NCBI RefSeq assembly: GCF_002929275.1
Contig: NZ_PJIK01000007.1
Span: 62,001 to 126,000, forward strand
From: Arthrobacter sp. ZGTC131
GTDB taxonomy: Bacteria > Actinomycetota > Actinomycetes > Actinomycetales > Micrococcaceae
Length of the DNA stretch: 64,000 bases
Reading direction: 5' to 3'
Made by a program: the position numbers and the translations under genes
The notes under the pieces: model-generated
Seen by the model: only the letters and a program-made list of their open reading frames with translations
What the model was told of the DNA's origin: nothing
Databases searched by the model: none
Shown here: positions 1-8,804 of the stretch, one piece after another
Layout: each line of letters starts with the position of its first letter
Numbering within the stretch: the stretch's first letter is position 1

Positions 1-77
1 AGGAGCCCCTACCTGCCTCCCATGGTCGTCTCAGGACCACGGGAGGCCACCGTGGAGATCACCCCAAGGAAAGAACG

Positions 78-846
78 ATGAACATGGTCAGTTATGACTT
101 CACAGGCAAGGTCGCCTTCGTCTCCGGGGCGAGTGCGGGGATGGGTGCGGCAACGGCGCGGTCCTTCGCCAGAGGCGGGTGCCGCCGTCACGATTGTCGA
201 TCTCGACGGCGGGGCGGCAGAGCGTTTCGCGGCTGAACTGAACGCCGAGGGGCACCCTGCGCTCGCCGTGCAGTGCGATGTGTCGGACGAGGCACAGGTG
301 GAAAACGCCGTCGCCCGCACCGTGGAGGCGTTCGGCAGCCTCGACATGGCGTTCAATAATGCGGGCATCATGCTCCCGCCCGTCGATTCAGCGGACGAGA
401 CGGTCGAGGCCTTCGACAAGATCGTCGCGGTCAACCTGCGCGGCGTCTGGGCATCGATGAAGCACGAACTGGTGCAGATGCGGAAGCAGGGATCCGGCGC
501 GATTGTGAACTGCTCCTCGCTCGGAGGTCTGGTCGGCGGCAAGGGCCGTGCCACCTACCATGCGACCAAGCATGGAGTGATCGGCCAAGCCAAGAGCGGC
601 GCGCTTCAGTACGCGCCGCTCGGCGTGCGTGTCAACGCCGTCTGCCCAGGAACCATCGACACCCCGATGGTCGCGCGGATGACCGCTGGCGGCGAGCTGG
701 ACCCCGAAGCCTCGGTCGCGTCGATCCCGCTGGGCAGACTCGGACGGCCCGAGGAGATCGCCGCCGTTGTGCTGTGGCTCTGCAGCGACGCCGCCAGTTA
801 TGTCACCGGCGTCGCGCTTCCGGTCGACGGCGGGTTCACCGCCTAG
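78..846 (+). pseudogene. SDR family oxidoreductase, split by a one-base insertion
   Basis: Short-chain dehydrogenase/reductase, expected to be a cytoplasmic NAD(P)-dependent enzyme; substrate unknown. The ATG at 78 has AAGGAAAG just upstream and opens a frame carrying the Rossmann motif SGASAGMG (about residues 16-23). That frame fails after 31 codons. Dropping the A at 171 joins it to the downstream frame, restoring FAEAGAAVTIVDLDGG, the NNAG motif and the catalytic YHATK (YxxxK) near residue 160, for about 255 residues in all, the usual SDR length. Taken literally the gene yields only a truncated peptide, or a protein lacking the cofactor loop if translation starts inside. The family call is firm. 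Whether the extra A is real or a sequence error cannot be told from the sequence. Confidence 0.85.
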
Positions 847-969
847 TCAGGGGCCGCCCGTTTAAGGGTCCCTCCCAGTACCCGCAACAACAGTGGCTCC
901 CCCTCGCCGTCGGCAGCTGCTTTGCTGGAAAGGACCGAACTTTGCCTGACCGGAAGAGGACCTTCTCGC

Positions 970-1236
970 ATGCGACTAAAGAAACAGACCCTGGCTGCGA
1001 TCGTCGCCCTGGCGTTCTCCCTCGCCGGGTGCAGCACTCCTTCGAGCAACCCGGCTCCCGCCGGCACGGCGCCGTCCGCCTCTCAAGGAACATCTTCGGA
1101 TCCGATTCGGCTCGTGGACCTTCCCCGCAAGCCTGGCTCCGACCGGACTATCCGCACCGGCGAGTACAAGGCCACCGGCTCCCACCCATGCTTCGACGGC
1201 CAAGAGACCCACGTTGAAATCGTGGACGAAGCATGA
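970..1236 (+). CDS. Short lipoprotein
   Basis: An 88-residue predicted lipoprotein. From the ATG at 970 (GGAAGAGGA about 10 bases upstream) it has a charged n-region (MRLKK), a hydrophobic core and the lipobox SLAGC, followed by a Ser/Pro/Ala-rich linker. No catalytic domain is visible. Its stop codon overlaps the start of the cyclophilin-like gene by the ATGA arrangement, so the two are translationally coupled. Alternatively they are one lipoprotein gene (signal peptide, linker, cyclophilin-like domain) split by a small indel between 1215 and 1236, because the downstream frame is closed just upstream, at 1215. I cannot choose between these. Function unknown; anchored on the outer face of the membrane if the lipobox is used. 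Confidence 0.6.
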   Translation: MRLKKQTLAAIVALAFSLAGCSTPSSNPAPAGTAPSASQGTSSDPIRLVDLPRKPGSDRTIRTGEYKATGSHPCFDGQETHVEIVDEA

Positions 1237-1610
1237 GCGCAGAAGCGCCCGCGGCAGGCACTCCGATCTCCATCAGCTTCGTTGGTGCTACCGTCACCGG
1301 AACCCTCTCCGGCAACGCGACCGCACGCTCGCTGATTGACCAGCTTCCGCTGACACTTTCCTTCAGCGACTACGGCGGACAGGAAAAACTCGCAGAACTT
1401 CCGGAACCCCTCACGCTCGACGGCGTTCCCTCCGGAGATGACGCAGACCCACTGACAATCGGCTACTACGCTCCCGGCCAGGTCCTGGTCCTCTACTACG
1501 AGCACGTCGGGTACTTCAGGGGGATCGTACGGATTGGAACGTTCGATGATCTCGCGGCGATCCTGGACCGCGGCGGGCGATTCACCGCCACGCTCAGCCT
1601 CAGCGCCTGA
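1233..1610 (+). CDS. Cyclophilin-like fold protein
   Basis: A 125-residue protein resembling the bacterial cyclophilin-like family (Cyclophil_like2), small beta-barrel proteins of unknown biochemical role. Family-like features are the SLIDQLPLTLSFSDYGGQEK segment, the LPEPL / LDGVPSG turn and the glycine-rich IGYYAPGQVLVLYYEHVGYF strand pair. Domestic prolyl isomerase residues are not expected in this family and none are claimed. The start is the ATG at 1233 overlapping the stop of the lipoprotein gene; no separate ribosome binding site is evident, which fits coupling or a frameshifted single gene. A related remnant lies on the other strand near 6.2 kb. Confidence 0.65.
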   Translation: MSAEAPAAGTPISISFVGATVTGTLSGNATARSLIDQLPLTLSFSDYGGQEKLAELPEPLTLDGVPSGDDADPLTIGYYAPGQVLVLYYEHVGYFRGIVRIGTFDDLAAILDRGGRFTATLSLSA

Positions 1611-1651
1611 CCAGCCACTCGCAAGAATTCCCCCGAAAGAACGGAATCATT

Positions 1652-2911
1652 TTGACTCGCGCAACCCTTCAGGATGACGCCGGCTCCGCGCCCGTGGATG
1701 GCCTGCCCCACGAAGACCTCGGCACCTTCGCAGACACAAAATCCTCTGCTTCCGCCGCTGCGGCCGGGCGTTTTCCCTGGGCAGCCCTGTTGATCATGGC
1801 CCTGATGGGGTTCCTGCTGATCGCCACCGAAACCATGCCCGCCGGCCTGTTGCCGCAGATCGCCGCCGGGCTGGACATCACTGAGGGGACCGCGGGGCAG
1901 TTCGTCAGCGCCTACGCCCTGGGAACTGTCCTTGCCGCGATGCCCGCAATCGCCATGACACGGGGCATGCGCCGCAAGCCCGTTTTCATTATTGGGGTCC
2001 TCGGCTTCCTGGCAGCGAACCTCATCACCGCTTTCTCCACGGACATCATGCTCTCCCTGGGAGCGAGGCTCCTGGCGGGTGCATTCTCCGGCGTGCTGTG
2101 GGGCATGATCGCCGGCTACGCCCGCCGCATCACGGCTGCTGAACACGCCGGCCGTTCCTTGTCCGTCGCCTCCCTAGGCACCCCTGTCGGACTGGCAGTG
2201 GGGACGCCTTTTGGCTCGTGGCTGGGTACGACCTTCGACTGGCGCTGGTCCTTCGGCGTGCTCTCCATCCTCACCATCATCACAGTGCTGCTCGCGGTCT
2301 TCCTGGTGCCGGATGCGCCCGGCCAGCAGGCTGCGACACGCGTGCCGCTGGTACGGGTCTTCGGCATCCCGGGCGTCGCGGTTGTCTTGGCCGTCATTGT
2401 CAGCTGGATGCTCGGGCACAACATCCTTTACACGTACGTGGGCTCCTACCTCCGCGCGGCGAACCTCCCGCTTTCTGTGGACGTCGCCCTGGTGGTGTTC
2501 GGTGCCGCTGCCATTGCCGGAATCGCCGTCACCGGTGCAGTGATCGACAAGGCCCTTCGACGCCTGGTCCTGCTGAGCCTCGAGTCCTTCATCGCAGCCG
2601 GCGTGGTGTTCATCGTTGGGAGTGCTTCGGCCGTGGTGGTCATTACTGCGATCGTGCTTTGGGGCATCGCGTTCGGCGGCGCGGCGGCCCAGCTGCAAAC
2701 GGCGATCAGTACCGCAAGCGGCGAAAACGCGGACGTCGCCAACTCAATGCTCGGAGTGGCGTTCAACCTGGCCATCTTCGCCGCCGGGGTGGCTGGCGCA
2801 GTGGTGATCAGCAACTTCGACGGACTGGTCCTTCCTGTGGTGATGGCCGGACTCGCTGCCGTCGCTCTCTTTACCGCCGTTGCCGGGCGCCGAACGGCAT
2901 TTCCCATGTAG
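1652..2911 (+). CDS. MFS transporter, DHA1 (AraJ/NepI-like)
   Basis: A 419-residue major facilitator with 12 predicted membrane segments after a hydrophilic N-terminal tail of about 40 residues. The ETMPAGLLPQIAAGL stretch in the first helix and loop is typical of DHA1-family exporters such as AraJ and the NepI/PbuE purine pumps; these use proton antiport to export drugs, sugars or nucleosides. The substrate here is not predictable. The start is the TTG at 1652, preceded by GAAAGAACGG. It lies 41 bp after the cyclophilin-like gene on the same strand and could share its transcript. Confidence 0.85.
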   Translation: MTRATLQDDAGSAPVDGLPHEDLGTFADTKSSASAAAAGRFPWAALLIMALMGFLLIATETMPAGLLPQIAAGLDITEGTAGQFVSAYALGTVLAAMPAIAMTRGMRRKPVFIIGVLGFLAANLITAFSTDIMLSLGARLLAGAFSGVLWGMIAGYARRITAAEHAGRSLSVASLGTPVGLAVGTPFGSWLGTTFDWRWSFGVLSILTIITVLLAVFLVPDAPGQQAATRVPLVRVFGIPGVAVVLAVIVSWMLGHNILYTYVGSYLRAANLPLSVDVALVVFGAAAIAGIAVTGAVIDKALRRLVLLSLESFIAAGVVFIVGSASAVVVITAIVLWGIAFGGAAAQLQTAISTASGENADVANSMLGVAFNLAIFAAGVAGAVVISNFDGLVLPVVMAGLAAVALFTAVAGRRTAFPM

Positions 2912-3529
2912 CCGGCACTTGAAGAGAACTTCGTGACAGCCAACCATCGGCCGAATCCGCAATGGCACTCCCTTGACCAGCGAGCGGGGCAGCGGCGCAT
3001 CCTCGAACTCGGTGCCGATGGCGCCACGCGCCCGGTGGGAGCCATTGCGGGCGTTGCGGGTAGGGTGCGGGCAGGGGGGGCGGCCCCAAGGTCTGGCATA
3101 CGCGGAGGCCGAGCAGTGGGAGCCAGCCGAAGCAAATCCCAGCGGGCTGGTCCATACCGATGGGACCCTGTTCATCAACAAATCTGCGCGGAAAGGCTCT
3201 GCGCGCCGTTCCTATTGCCGAACCTTCGGCGTCGGAGACCATTTCGACGGCGAACTTGGCTGCGTCCGGGACGTCGCGGAAGCCCGGACGGGATGCTTTC
3301 GTTCCCAACCAACACCATCCACGGCCGGGGGATCCCCGGTCCCAACGACGACCGCATCTTCAGCGTGAAACGTGTGAGGAAGCGGCGCCTGAGCTGGGAG
3401 TTTGCTGATGGAGGCCCCGCGGGTACCCCCCTTAACAGGGGCTCCCTCACCATCGCGGACCGTGGTCTTCTGAAAGTGCCGAAGGAAACTTCGACGTTCG
3501 TTAGCGCACATTACGAGGATGACAAAGAC
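2912..3529 (+). other. 618-bp stretch with no supported gene
   Basis: All frames were read between the MFS gene and the hydrolase. The hydrolase frame stays open back to 2933, but that part lacks family similarity, is rich in Arg/Gly and precedes a well-formed Tat signal peptide, so it is not counted as coding. Opposite-strand frames are also open but have no recognisable domain. This may be the eroded remains of a gene. Confidence 0.5.
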
Positions 3530-4678
3530 ATGACTACGAATACTGACGGAATCAAGAAGACCGCCATCCGTGCAGGTCTGGCAGAGGAGGGCGTCTCGCG
3601 CCGCGGGCTGATGAAGCTGACCGGTGCCGGTGCCGCCGTGCTTGGACTGTCCGGTGTGGCCGGCATGGCAACTGCCGGTGCAGCCAACGCGGCGCCTAGC
3701 GGATCCCGCGCTGACCTCGAGCCAGGAGACATCTCGAACGGCGCGGACAACTTCTACACCAGCAACCAGGTCACGGTGCGGAAGGTCTCGTTCAAGAACC
3801 AGTACCAGATGAAGGTCGTGGGCAACCTGTTTGTCCCGAACAGCCTGGACCGCAGGCTGAGCAACCCGGCTTTGGTGGTCGGGCATCCAATGGGCGCGGT
3901 GAAGGAGCAGAGTGCCAACCTTTACGCCACCAAGATGGCGGAACAGGGCTTTGTCACGCTGTCCTTCGACCTGTCGTTCTGGGGTGAAAGCGCCGGGAAG
4001 CCGGGCAACGCCGTCTCCCCGGACATCTACGCCGAGGACTTTAGCGCCGCGGTGGACTATCTGCGCTCGTTGTCCTTCGTGGACAAGGAACGCATCGGCG
4101 CCATCGGCATCTGCGGCAGCGGCAGCTTTGTTCTCAGCGCGGCAAAGATCGACCCGCGCATCAAGGTGATCGCCACGGTGAGCATGTACGACATGGGCGC
4201 GGCCAACCGTGACGGGCTGCGGAAGTCCGTGAGCCTGGAGCAGCGCAAGGCGTTTATCGAGCAAGCCGCGGCGCAGCGGGACGTGGAGTTCGCCGGCGGC
4301 AAGACGGCCTACACGGGCGGCACCCCCGATGTCCTCACGCCGGAATCGACTGCCGTTGACCGGGAGTTCTACGACTTCTACCGCACTGCGCGTGGCTGGT
4401 GCCCGAATACGACGACGCACCCGGCCTTGGCCACCAACGCGAAGTTCATGACGTTCTACCCGTTCAACGACATGGATCTTCTCGCTCCGCGCCCGTTGCT
4501 GTTCATCACCGGCGACCAGGCACATTCGCGGGAATTCAGCGAGGAAGCCTACCGGCTGGCCACCGGGCCGAAGGAACTGGTGCTGGTTCCCGGCGCCGGC
4601 CACGTGGACCTCTACGACCGCGTGGGCCTTATCCCCTTCGACAAGCTCACTAGCTTCTTCCGCTCAAAGCTGGTCTGA
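3530..4678 (+). CDS. Tat-exported alpha/beta hydrolase (YcjY/dienelactone hydrolase-like)
   Basis: A 382-residue secreted hydrolase of the alpha/beta fold. The start chosen is the ATG at 3530, with GAGGA 10 bases upstream, because it places a twin-arginine signal correctly: SRRGLMKL near residues 23-30, a hydrophobic stretch, and an Ala-x-Ala site around residue 53. The mature part has the oxyanion region VVGHPMGAVKEQ, a nucleophile elbow reading GICGSGSF, an acid-loop segment FITGDQAHSREF and GAGHVDLYD with the likely catalytic His. The elbow offers Cys rather than Ser, as in dienelactone hydrolases, so either that Cys or a following Ser is the nucleophile. Substrate unknown. Single gene ending in a strong terminator. 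Confidence 0.85.
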   Translation: MTTNTDGIKKTAIRAGLAEEGVSRRGLMKLTGAGAAVLGLSGVAGMATAGAANAAPSGSRADLEPGDISNGADNFYTSNQVTVRKVSFKNQYQMKVVGNLFVPNSLDRRLSNPALVVGHPMGAVKEQSANLYATKMAEQGFVTLSFDLSFWGESAGKPGNAVSPDIYAEDFSAAVDYLRSLSFVDKERIGAIGICGSGSFVLSAAKIDPRIKVIATVSMYDMGAANRDGLRKSVSLEQRKAFIEQAAAQRDVEFAGGKTAYTGGTPDVLTPESTAVDREFYDFYRTARGWCPNTTTHPALATNAKFMTFYPFNDMDLLAPRPLLFITGDQAHSREFSEEAYRLATGPKELVLVPGAGHVDLYDRVGLIPFDKLTSFFRSKLV

Positions 4679-4691
4679 CGGAAACACGAAA

Positions 4692-4721
4692 GGAGCCCGT
4701 GGACTTTGGTCCACGGGCTCC
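4692..4721 (+). terminator. Strong stem-loop terminator
   Basis: A perfect 13-bp stem (4692-4704 with 4709-4721) closes a TTTG loop, 13 bp after the hydrolase stop codon, followed by a short pyrimidine-rich run. It lies between convergent genes and may work in both directions. Confidence 0.85.
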
Positions 4722-4774
4722 CTTGTCATCCATTCGGACGCGGTGCCGGCGTGCCCAGGGTCCACCGCTGCCCG

Positions 4775-5257
4775 TCATGTGTAGGCCAGGAACCTTCCCG
4801 CGACCGTGATCCCCGACCAGGACGCGAGTGAGACTGCCGCCGCGAGCCGGGCAGGCATGGGTGTCGCGCGGTCCAGGGCCCAGTCGGCCACACTGCGGTA
4901 GGTGCCTCTGTGGAAAATCAGGATGTTCAGGCCTGCGATCAGGAGGAGGCCGAGCTTCCACGGCGCGCTGCCGCGATCAGCGATGAGGCTCGCACCAGGC
5001 ACAAACATCACCACGCCGGTGACCACCGCGACGATGAAGCCGAGGCGTGACATCGGGAGGAGATAGTTGGCGGCTGCCGTAACCCGCAACTTCTGCCGGC
5101 CGAGCCCCAACAGCCGAAGATCGAAGGCCATGGCAGGACCGACGAGCAGGGCGATGCCGATGATATGGATGCTCTCGAGCATCGGATACAGGTAGGCCGT
5201 GCCACGAATGGCATCAGCGAACGGCCCGTCCTCGAGCCAGGCGAAGAAGTCGTCCAT
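4775..5257 (-). CDS. Integral membrane protein (DUF6644-like), partner of a DUF6152 protein
   Basis: A 160-residue membrane protein with about four to five predicted helices. Typical of the family are the N-terminal FFAWLEDGPFADAIRG segment, the ESIHIIGIALLVG helix with its buried His, and LRLLGLGR. The start MDDFF at 5257 is preferred; upstream in-frame codons read into the neighbouring gene in an Arg-rich, unlikely style. It starts 11 bp after the DUF6152 gene on the same strand, an operon arrangement that I recall as recurrent for these two families. Function unknown; the His-bearing helix could bind haem or metal, which is inference only. Confidence 0.75.
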   Translation of the reverse strand: MDDFFAWLEDGPFADAIRGTAYLYPMLESIHIIGIALLVGPAMAFDLRLLGLGRQKLRVTAAANYLLPMSRLGFIVAVVTGVVMFVPGASLIADRGSAPWKLGLLLIAGLNILIFHRGTYRSVADWALDRATPMPARLAAAVSLASWSGITVAGRFLAYT

Positions 5258-5268
5258 GTCGGGTGTCC

Positions 5269-6042
5269 TCAGGCTCGACGCGAGCGTGCTCGCAGGTAGA
5301 GAGCTCCGCCTGAGACGACGACCAGCACGGCACCCACGATGACGACCACCGCAGTCGGCCACATCCCCTCGGAAGCCTCATTAGCAGGTGATGCATCCTG
5401 GCCGCTGTCGGCGGCAGGCGTGCCGGCAGCGGGTAAACCTGTGGCAGGCGCACCGGTCTCGGGATACGGTACCGGCAGCGGCGTAGCCGGCAGTTGGCTG
5501 CCAAGCACTTGGTTGACCGGACGACCGTCCTCGAACCAGAACACGACAGGACGGAACTCGTTGTTGTGGCTCCTGCCGATGTACCCGACCGCTTCGACCC
5601 GCTCTCCGTCGGCGAGTGGGCGGTCAAGGCCCCATCTGCCTGTGTAGCTCGGCGGCGCGATGACGACCTCCAGTTCTTCATGGGAACCGCTGTAGGACGG
5701 AGCCACGTTGAGCGGGCCGCTGTCCTCCGGAGCCTGCAGCTGCTCTGGCACAGCCAGTTCGGGGGTATCAGCGGGGAGACCACTGTCGAGGGTCACGTTG
5801 AAGTAAGAGTGAGGTTCGCCCCAGCGAACCTCCGAGACGGTGCCCGAAATGTAGTAGAGGCGGTCAGTGTCGAAGTCGGCGAACCCATGGTGCGCCTGCG
5901 CAGCGCTCACGGGGAACACGACGAGCATTATCGAAGCGAAAAGGGACGCCGCCAATCTAACGCGACGACCGCGGGCGCGGGTCTCTGCTGCGGCGCCCGT
6001 GATCGGGGGAAGATCGAGCCGGTCCGTTCCAACGGTTCGCAT
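5269..6042 (-). CDS. Secreted DUF6152-like protein with C-terminal anchor
   Basis: A 257-residue exported protein. A GAAGGA box lies about 10 bases before the ATG at 6042. The N-terminal region has Arg-rich residues, a hydrophobic core and the cleavage-like VSAAQA just before HHGFADFDTDRLYYISGTV, the conserved opening of DUF6152. A WGEPHSYFNVTLD segment follows, then a Pro/Ala-rich low-complexity linker (about residues 180-225) and a C-terminal membrane helix ending in RARSRR. It is therefore a membrane-anchored extracytoplasmic domain. First gene of a two-gene unit with the membrane protein downstream. The HH pair after cleavage suggests metal binding, but that is inference. Confidence 0.75.
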   Translation of the reverse strand: MRTVGTDRLDLPPITGAAAETRARGRRVRLAASLFASIMLVVFPVSAAQAHHGFADFDTDRLYYISGTVSEVRWGEPHSYFNVTLDSGLPADTPELAVPEQLQAPEDSGPLNVAPSYSGSHEELEVVIAPPSYTGRWGLDRPLADGERVEAVGYIGRSHNNEFRPVVFWFEDGRPVNQVLGSQLPATPLPVPYPETGAPATGLPAAGTPAADSGQDASPANEASEGMWPTAVVVIVGAVLVVVSGGALYLRARSRRA

Positions 6043-6132
6043 TTGTGGATGTTCCTTCGGTTAGTGGGGGCGATGTCGATAGTGACGGCTTCGCCGTCGA
6101 GCAGTTCAGTCTGTTCGAGGTTGTTGGTCGAG

Positions 6133-6345
6133 TTAGTCTTGGTCAGGGCGTTTGAAAGGGTATTCCGCCTCGGAGTCGTAGAAGAGGCCGATGTTCCCCC
6201 ACGGCATGTACGAGAACAGATCGCCCTTCTGAAGGTTTAGTTCCTCGGCTCCGTGTAGTCGAATAGGAGCATTTCCCTTGTTCGAGTGAATACCATCCGC
6301 CTGCGATGAGGGAGACCCCGCCGATGGGGGTACTGGCAGTGCCTC
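6133..6345 (-). pseudogene. Remnant of a cyclophilin-like protein
   Basis: Read on the minus strand, 6300-6133 encodes HGAEELNLQKGDLFSYMPW followed by GNIGLFYDSE and a stop at 6133. This matches the C-terminal core of the cyclophilin-like family also seen at 1233-1610 (the APGQVLVLYY region). The frame is closed by a TGA at 6346-6348 and has no start codon with a ribosome site, so only the C-terminal half survives. The rest of the 600-bp gap between 6043 and 6666 shows no gene that I can support. Confidence 0.45.
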
Positions 6346-6666
6346 TCAGCCACGCGCGCCCGGGAAACGCAACCACCCGCCAGGCGGGAGGTCGCCGTCA
6401 GGCCCCGAAGGTGTCATTGCCAGCCATGAATTGCTACTCCCGCTGATGCCTGTTGATCTCGCCCAGGGCCGCGGCGTCAGAGCGCGCTGGCAGCACGGAA
6501 ATGATGGCCAGTCTCCCGGAGCGACGGATCCGCGGTTGACCTTGCCCGACCCGCTCCTCTGCACCGCACGCCTGCCTGCTCTAGCGAGGCCAGGAGCACG
6601 TCCAGTGGACACACTAGAACCGCTCGGAGCATTCCGGGCGCCAATTCGCTGTATGGGCCGGTCCGT

Positions 6667-7764
6667 TTAGCCGACGGACGTGATGACCGTGTCAAGGCTC
6701 CGCAGCGGCCCCCAGACGCCGTCTTCGCTGTTGGCCACGATTGCGAGGGTGACTTCCTGGGTGGGGTAGTAGCGGACGACGGCGCTGGCACCGACGTTGA
6801 TGCCTTCCTTGTAGATGGACCGGACCGTTCCGTCTGAGGTGAGTTCGACGGCGGGACCGAGGGCGTAGTGCAGCTCGGCCAGTGCGCCCGGCGCCGGGTC
6901 CGTCATTTTGTGGTGCAGCGCGTGCGGTGAGAGAAAGGCGTTGGTGGAGGCCGGGGAGAGCAGGTCGCCTTCCCGTACTGCTGTGAGGAATCGAGTGAGG
7001 TCAGCTGCTGTGGCGTGGGCGCCGCCGTCGGGAGAACCGATGGGCGGGTAGGAGTAGATATTCTGGCGCCAGCCCTTGACGGGGCCGCCCCCTTCGTCCC
7101 GGACGGGCTCCCAGCCCTCCGCCACGTCGGGCTCTGCCTCGCGCATGTCGAAGAATCCTGCCGTCTCCATATTGGCCTTGCCAAAGACATCGCGGACTAC
7201 GACGTGTCGGTAGCTCTCGCCGGTGACCCGTTCTATCGCGAGGCCGCATAGGATGTAGCCCACGTTGCAGTATCTGCAGCCGTGCCCGGGCTGAAAGAGG
7301 GCGGGCTTGTGCACGAACTGCGGCAGAAAGTCCGCTGTTTGGGTGACGGAGTAGGACGGGCGGTCCACCCAGAGGGCCTCGTAGGACTCGCCGGCTTCCT
7401 CGTCCGCGTCGTCAGCAATGCCGGCTGTGTGGCTTAGCAGGTGCCGCAGTGTCACGGCAGGGGAAATAGCGGTCTCGGTCAGGTCCACATAGGCGTGGAT
7501 GGACTCATTGAGGCGGAGAGCTCCCGCATCAACCTGTTGAAGGACCGCGACGGCGGTGAAGAGCTTGGTGACTGACGCCACGTCGAAGCGTGTTCGTGCT
7601 GTCACGGGCACCTTCCAGCGTCGGCTGGCCAACCCGTGCGCGGACTCCATAAGGACCTCGTCCCCACGCTCCACCCTGACGACACCTGAGAAATTGTCAG
7701 CGGCAGAAAGGGCAGCGATTTCCGTATTGGCCGCAAGTAAAGCTTCGCTCAAAGAGGGTGTCAT
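6667..7764 (-). CDS. Serine hydrolase, beta-lactamase/PBP-like class C fold
   Basis: A 365-residue member of the class C beta-lactamase/DD-peptidase-like serine hydrolases, a family that also includes esterases. The SxxK catalytic pair is in DVASVTKLFTAV (Ser about 67, Lys about 70), the second motif is YCNVGY (YxN), and a degenerate third box is near YKEGINVGAS. No signal peptide is present, so a cytoplasmic esterase or amidase is likelier than a cell-wall enzyme. The ATG at 7764 (MTPSLSEAL) is chosen because AAAGGA lies about 9 bases upstream; an in-frame start nine codons earlier is possible. Monocistronic. Confidence 0.8.
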   Translation of the reverse strand: MTPSLSEALLAANTEIAALSAADNFSGVVRVERGDEVLMESAHGLASRRWKVPVTARTRFDVASVTKLFTAVAVLQQVDAGALRLNESIHAYVDLTETAISPAVTLRHLLSHTAGIADDADEEAGESYEALWVDRPSYSVTQTADFLPQFVHKPALFQPGHGCRYCNVGYILCGLAIERVTGESYRHVVVRDVFGKANMETAGFFDMREAEPDVAEGWEPVRDEGGGPVKGWRQNIYSYPPIGSPDGGAHATAADLTRFLTAVREGDLLSPASTNAFLSPHALHHKMTDPAPGALAELHYALGPAVELTSDGTVRSIYKEGINVGASAVVRYYPTQEVTLAIVANSEDGVWGPLRSLDTVITSVG

Positions 7765-7910
7765 CCGTCCATCCTTTCCGCAGGCGATCATGTCATCGGG
7801 GGAGTGTATTTCTGACAGGTTACTGGACGCAGTTTGAGCGTCCGCTGCGGTATCGACGCCAACAACGAGGGGTACGCCAGGGCGGCATCAGCCGGTCGGC
7901 CCGGATTTCG

Positions 7911-8799
7911 TCAGGCGGGAGCGTCCTGACTGGAACTGTGTGCTTCGTCGTCGTTCGATGCCCCGCCCGTGGGCATACCCTGCTGCTGGTTCTGGTCGGG
8001 GGTGGCCACCCAGACGGTCCGGGTGGCGCGGCGTTCCAGCTCGATATCGTCGGGGCGCCGTTCCAGCAGGTTTTCCACGGAGTCGCGGTCGTCCGCGGTC
8101 AGGGCAGGCAAGTGCGAGAAGCGGGCAAACCACTGCCGGGCGTACTCGCATGCAGCCGGGTTCGAGGGTGCGGTTGTCGTCACCTCGGACTGGATGACGG
8201 TGAACCCGGCGGCCTCGATGACCGGCGTCCAATTAGGATGGTGGTTCCACAACCCGGCCGCCGCAGCGGCGTGGAAGCGCTGCTCCGGCAGCGCTTCGCG
8301 CGGACGGCTGAGGAAGCGGGGCAGGGCGGCGAGCTCGACCCCGCCCGGCGCCAGTGCCCGGCGGATCCCCGACAGGAGCCGGGCTGGGTGGGTGACGTGG
8401 TGTAGCGAGGAGAATGCCCACACCAAGTCCACCGGCGCATCGGCCGCTGGATCCGCCGTGAACAAGGAGCCCGCAAGCGCGGGGAACCCGTCGTCGAGGT
8501 CGGCCGCCACCACGGCAAAGCCCTGCTCGCGCAGCAGCCTGAGCATCTGAGGGTCGTTGTCGACGCACGTCACCGCGGCGTCGGGGTACCGCTCGCGCAG
8601 CAGCCGGCTACCTGCGCCGGTGCCGGCGCCGAGGTCAACGACTGTGCGCAGATGGCACGCCGGTCAAGTCCAAAACGGCTGCAAGATTGTCGCCGAACAC
8701 CTCGGCATCGAGGTCGAGGATGCGGTGCTGGTCATAACTGCCATATCGCTGGTGGTCTTGGTGGTCGTTGTCCCGCGTCGGGTGGGGCTGGTGATCCAT
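7911..8799 (-). pseudogene. Class I SAM methyltransferase, split by a one-base insertion
   Basis: SAM-dependent methyltransferase, about 295 residues once repaired. The ATG at 8799 has GAAAGG upstream and encodes RYGSYDQHRILDLDAEVFGD. That frame ends shortly after; dropping the G at 8649 joins it to the main frame, which opens with the SAM-binding motif TVVDLGAGTGAGS and continues TCVDNDPQML (acidic ribose ligand), DLVWAFSSLHHV and the APGGVELA turn. Without repair the motif I loop is lost. It starts 5 bp after the thioredoxin-reductase-like gene, and related actinobacterial proteins exist as a single flavoprotein/methyltransferase fusion, so the two probably act on one pathway. Substrate unknown. 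Confidence 0.8.
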
Positions 8800-8804
8800 G
8801 CTGG

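Noticed and set aside
2446-3135. Minus-strand frames over the DHA1 pump
   Set aside because: Antisense shadows of a GC-rich membrane-protein gene.
2933-3529. In-frame N-terminal extension of the hydrolase, giving a 581-residue protein
   Set aside because: The extension has no family similarity and would bury a complete Tat signal peptide that has its own ribosome site at 3515-3519.
3212-4603. 463-residue minus-strand frame
   Set aside because: It mirrors the Tat hydrolase, has Arg/Gly/Val-rich low-information sequence and no domain.
6431-6670. 79-residue plus-strand frame between 6.4 and 6.7 kb
   Set aside because: No ribosome site, Pro/Arg-rich, no homology that I can recognise.
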